A DNA stretch of 24,023 nt from Verrucomicrobiota bacterium. Its GTDB lineage: Bacteria > Verrucomicrobiota > Verrucomicrobiia > Chthoniobacterales > UBA10450. The stretch lies in NCBI GenBank assembly GCA_003219995.1, contig QHRC01000071.1:1-24023 (forward strand). Reading direction: 5' to 3'. Positions within the stretch are counted from its first letter, which is position 1, and each line of letters starts with the position of its first letter. This document shows positions 22,458 through 24,023 of the stretch, one piece after another. The translations under genes were made by a program, and so were the position numbers. The notes under the pieces were generated by a model. The model was not told the DNA's origin and did not search any database. It was given only the letters and a program-made list of their open reading frames with translations.

Positions 22458-24023
22458 CTACTCGCGCAATTCCGCGCCGAGTTCGCGCTGCAAGCGTTCG
22501 CGAACCTTCGCGTGCGCCGCAGTCACTTCCTCACTTGTCAGTGTGCGACTTCGGTCGCGATATGTCAATCTGTATGCAAGCGACTTTCGCGCCGGGCCAA
22601 GATTGCTTTCGCTGCCGGAGAAAAGGTCGAACAACTGGACGCTTTCGAGAAGCGGTTCGTTTACGCTTTCAATCAGGCGCAGGATTTCCGCGTGACTTAG
22701 TTTTTCGGGGACGATCATCGCAATGTCGCGGGTGACTGCCGGAACTCGTTGGATCTCGCGAAAAATTCTTGTCGCTTCCTCGGCGGTCAGAATAGGCTCG
22801 GCTTCTAACTCAGCGAAAAACGCGGCGCCTGGCGCGTCGATCACCGCTATCCGCACGGTCGAAAGTTGTCCCGCGAAACCAATTCGCTGATCGCGCAGGA
22901 AAATCTCAGCCGCCAGCGCAAGATCGACATTTTCGCCGCGTCGAAAGGACAAGTCCGGGATTGTGAGCGATTCGATCGCGCCTTTGAGATCAAAAAAGTC
23001 CACTTGTCGTTTTTTGTGCGACCGCCAATGTGGTCCGCTCAGTGCATTTCCCCAAAGAAGCAAGCCAAGGTGCCGCTCTTCCCTGCCCTCGGGCGAAATG
23101 AAAACGCGTCCCATTTCAAAAATCGAAACCTGCTCCGCGCCAGCGCGGACATTGCGATCCAGCACGTCCAGAAGTCCGGCGAGCAGATTCGGTCGGAGTG
23201 CGACGTGATCTTCGCTGAGCGGATTCCGCAAGGCGATGGGATTCCCGCTAAACGCGATGGCGCTGCGCGGAATCAATTTGGACGTGCGCGCCTCGGAAAG
23301 ACCGTGCGCGATCAACCGGCTGCGCAGTGACGACTCCAGATCATGAGAATGATCGGCCGCGCTCGACGGCGTAAACCGGCTCCGGTCCGTGCCCGAAATT
23401 CTGTCGACGCCATGTGCGCGCACGACTTCCTCAATAAGGTCGACATCGCGCTGCAAATCCCGCCGGTAACTCGGAATTTTCCATGCCGGTCTTGTTTTTG
23501 CAGTTTGGGCTTTAGTTAAGCCGAACCGCGCCAGAACTTCGTCGATTCTTTTCGGTTTGATCGCCAGTCCGAGAACTTGATCGCATTTCTGGTAGCTCAA
23601 GGAAACATCCGAAGGATTTGCCGGAATTTTTCCAGCGGCTGCAATTTCTTTTGCGGGCTGTCCGCTCGCGATTTCGCGAATCAATTCGGTTGCGCGCTGC
23701 GATGCCCGCAAGATCATTCCTGGATCAACACCGCGCTCGAAGCGATAGCTGGCATCGCTCGGCAAATTCAGATTCCTCGCGGTGCGACGAATGCTGGCTG
23801 GGAGGAAATAAGCGGCTTCGAGCAGAACATTTCTCGTCGATTCCGTGACTCCAGTTTCTTCGCCACCCATCACACCGCCAATTCCGATGGCGCGCTGTTC
23901 ATCGGCGATCACGAGGTTCTCGGACGAGAGCGAATACGTTTTGCCATCGAGCGCGAGAAACCTTTCTCCCTCGCGCGAAAGCCGAACATTGATCCCACCT
24001 TTCAATTTATCGGCATCAAATGC
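22458..24023 (-). CDS. pheT: Phenylalanyl-tRNA synthetase beta subunit (5' end cut by window edge)
   Basis: The frame is open to the right edge: AFDADKLKGGI is encoded before the first in-frame TTG, so the gene starts outside the window and about 520 C-terminal residues are present. Visible parts are the B3/4-domain FALDGKTYSL...IADEQRAIGIGGVMGGEETGV (editing domain), the B5 domain starting near IPANPSDVSLSY, the catalytic-like core (SFRRGENVDLAL region), and the FDX-ACB anticodon-binding domain at the C-terminus (RVPAVTRDIAMIVPEKLSHAEI ... AYRLTYRDRSRTLTSEEV). The protein pairs with PheS to charge tRNA-Phe. pheS would be expected upstream, beyond the window. Confidence 0.97.
   Translation of the reverse strand, partial: AFDADKLKGGINVRLSREGERFLALDGKTYSLSSENLVIADEQRAIGIGGVMGGEETGVTESTRNVLLEAAYFLPASIRRTARNLNLPSDASYRFERGVDPGMILRASQRATELIREIASGQPAKEIAAAGKIPANPSDVSLSYQKCDQVLGLAIKPKRIDEVLARFGLTKAQTAKTRPAWKIPSYRRDLQRDVDLIEEVVRAHGVDRISGTDRSRFTPSSAADHSHDLESSLRSRLIAHGLSEARTSKLIPRSAIAFSGNPIALRNPLSEDHVALRPNLLAGLLDVLDRNVRAGAEQVSIFEMGRVFISPEGREERHLGLLLWGNALSGPHWRSHKKRQVDFFDLKGAIESLTIPDLSFRRGENVDLALAAEIFLRDQRIGFAGQLSTVRIAVIDAPGAAFFAELEAEPILTAEEATRIFREIQRVPAVTRDIAMIVPEKLSHAEILRLIESVNEPLLESVQLFDLFSGSESNLGPARKSLAYRLTYRDRSRTLTSEEVTAAHAKVRERLQRELGAELRE

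Overview
This 24-kb window looks like chromosomal DNA of a soil- or freshwater-type Verrucomicrobium, or a close PVC-phylum relative. The strongest taxonomic clue is the gene at 10870-11304, which I recognise as the 'Verrucomicrobia/Planctomycetes-restricted' protein family typified by Minf_1886. A DUF1844 protein, verrucomicrobial-looking secreted proteins, moderately high GC and many short palindromic intergenic repeats agree with this. No phage, plasmid, CRISPR, tRNA or rRNA was seen.

Layout. 1-600: an inverted-repeat element, a rhodanese-like protein and a dispersed repeat. 582-6674 (minus): a translationally coupled mfd-surA pair followed by pdxA and an ABC-2 type permease. The surA-pdxA linkage is the one known from enterobacteria. 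6762-7358 (minus): an L,D-transpeptidase lipoprotein. 7540-8624 (plus): an FmdB-type zinc ribbon coupled to a zinc-ribbon membrane protein. 8728-9351 (minus): a secreted Tyr/Gly-rich protein with a peptidoglycan-binding domain. 9491-14384 (plus): a secreted protein that may be a dead metallopeptidase, then the coupled set Minf_1886-like / M16 double-domain peptidase / DUF1844. 14508-15587 (plus): a type IB DNA topoisomerase. 15625-18253 (minus): a Mla/MCE lipid-transport operon (mlaE-mlaF-mlaD). 18377-20194 (plus): an isoaspartyl peptidase/asparaginase and a family-2 glycosyltransferase. 20338-24023 (minus): pheT (cut by the window edge), a candidate 6S RNA with its own terminator, carA, and a small secreted Cys/His protein.

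Three genes in 17.4-20.2 kb (mlaE, the isoaspartyl peptidase and the glycosyltransferase) are each broken by an indel whose site can be placed to within a few bases.

The most unusual signal is in repeats. The 10-mer AAGATCGACA occurs 17 times exactly by my reading, against well under one expected, in coding and noncoding DNA and in several reading frames, much like a highly iterated palindrome in cyanobacteria. At least four other short inverted-repeat families sit at gene borders and supply or abut start or stop codons. One 69-bp element lies in frame inside mfd and adds 23 residues to its RNA-polymerase-interacting domain. The candidate 6S RNA between pheT and carA is the other item most worth checking.
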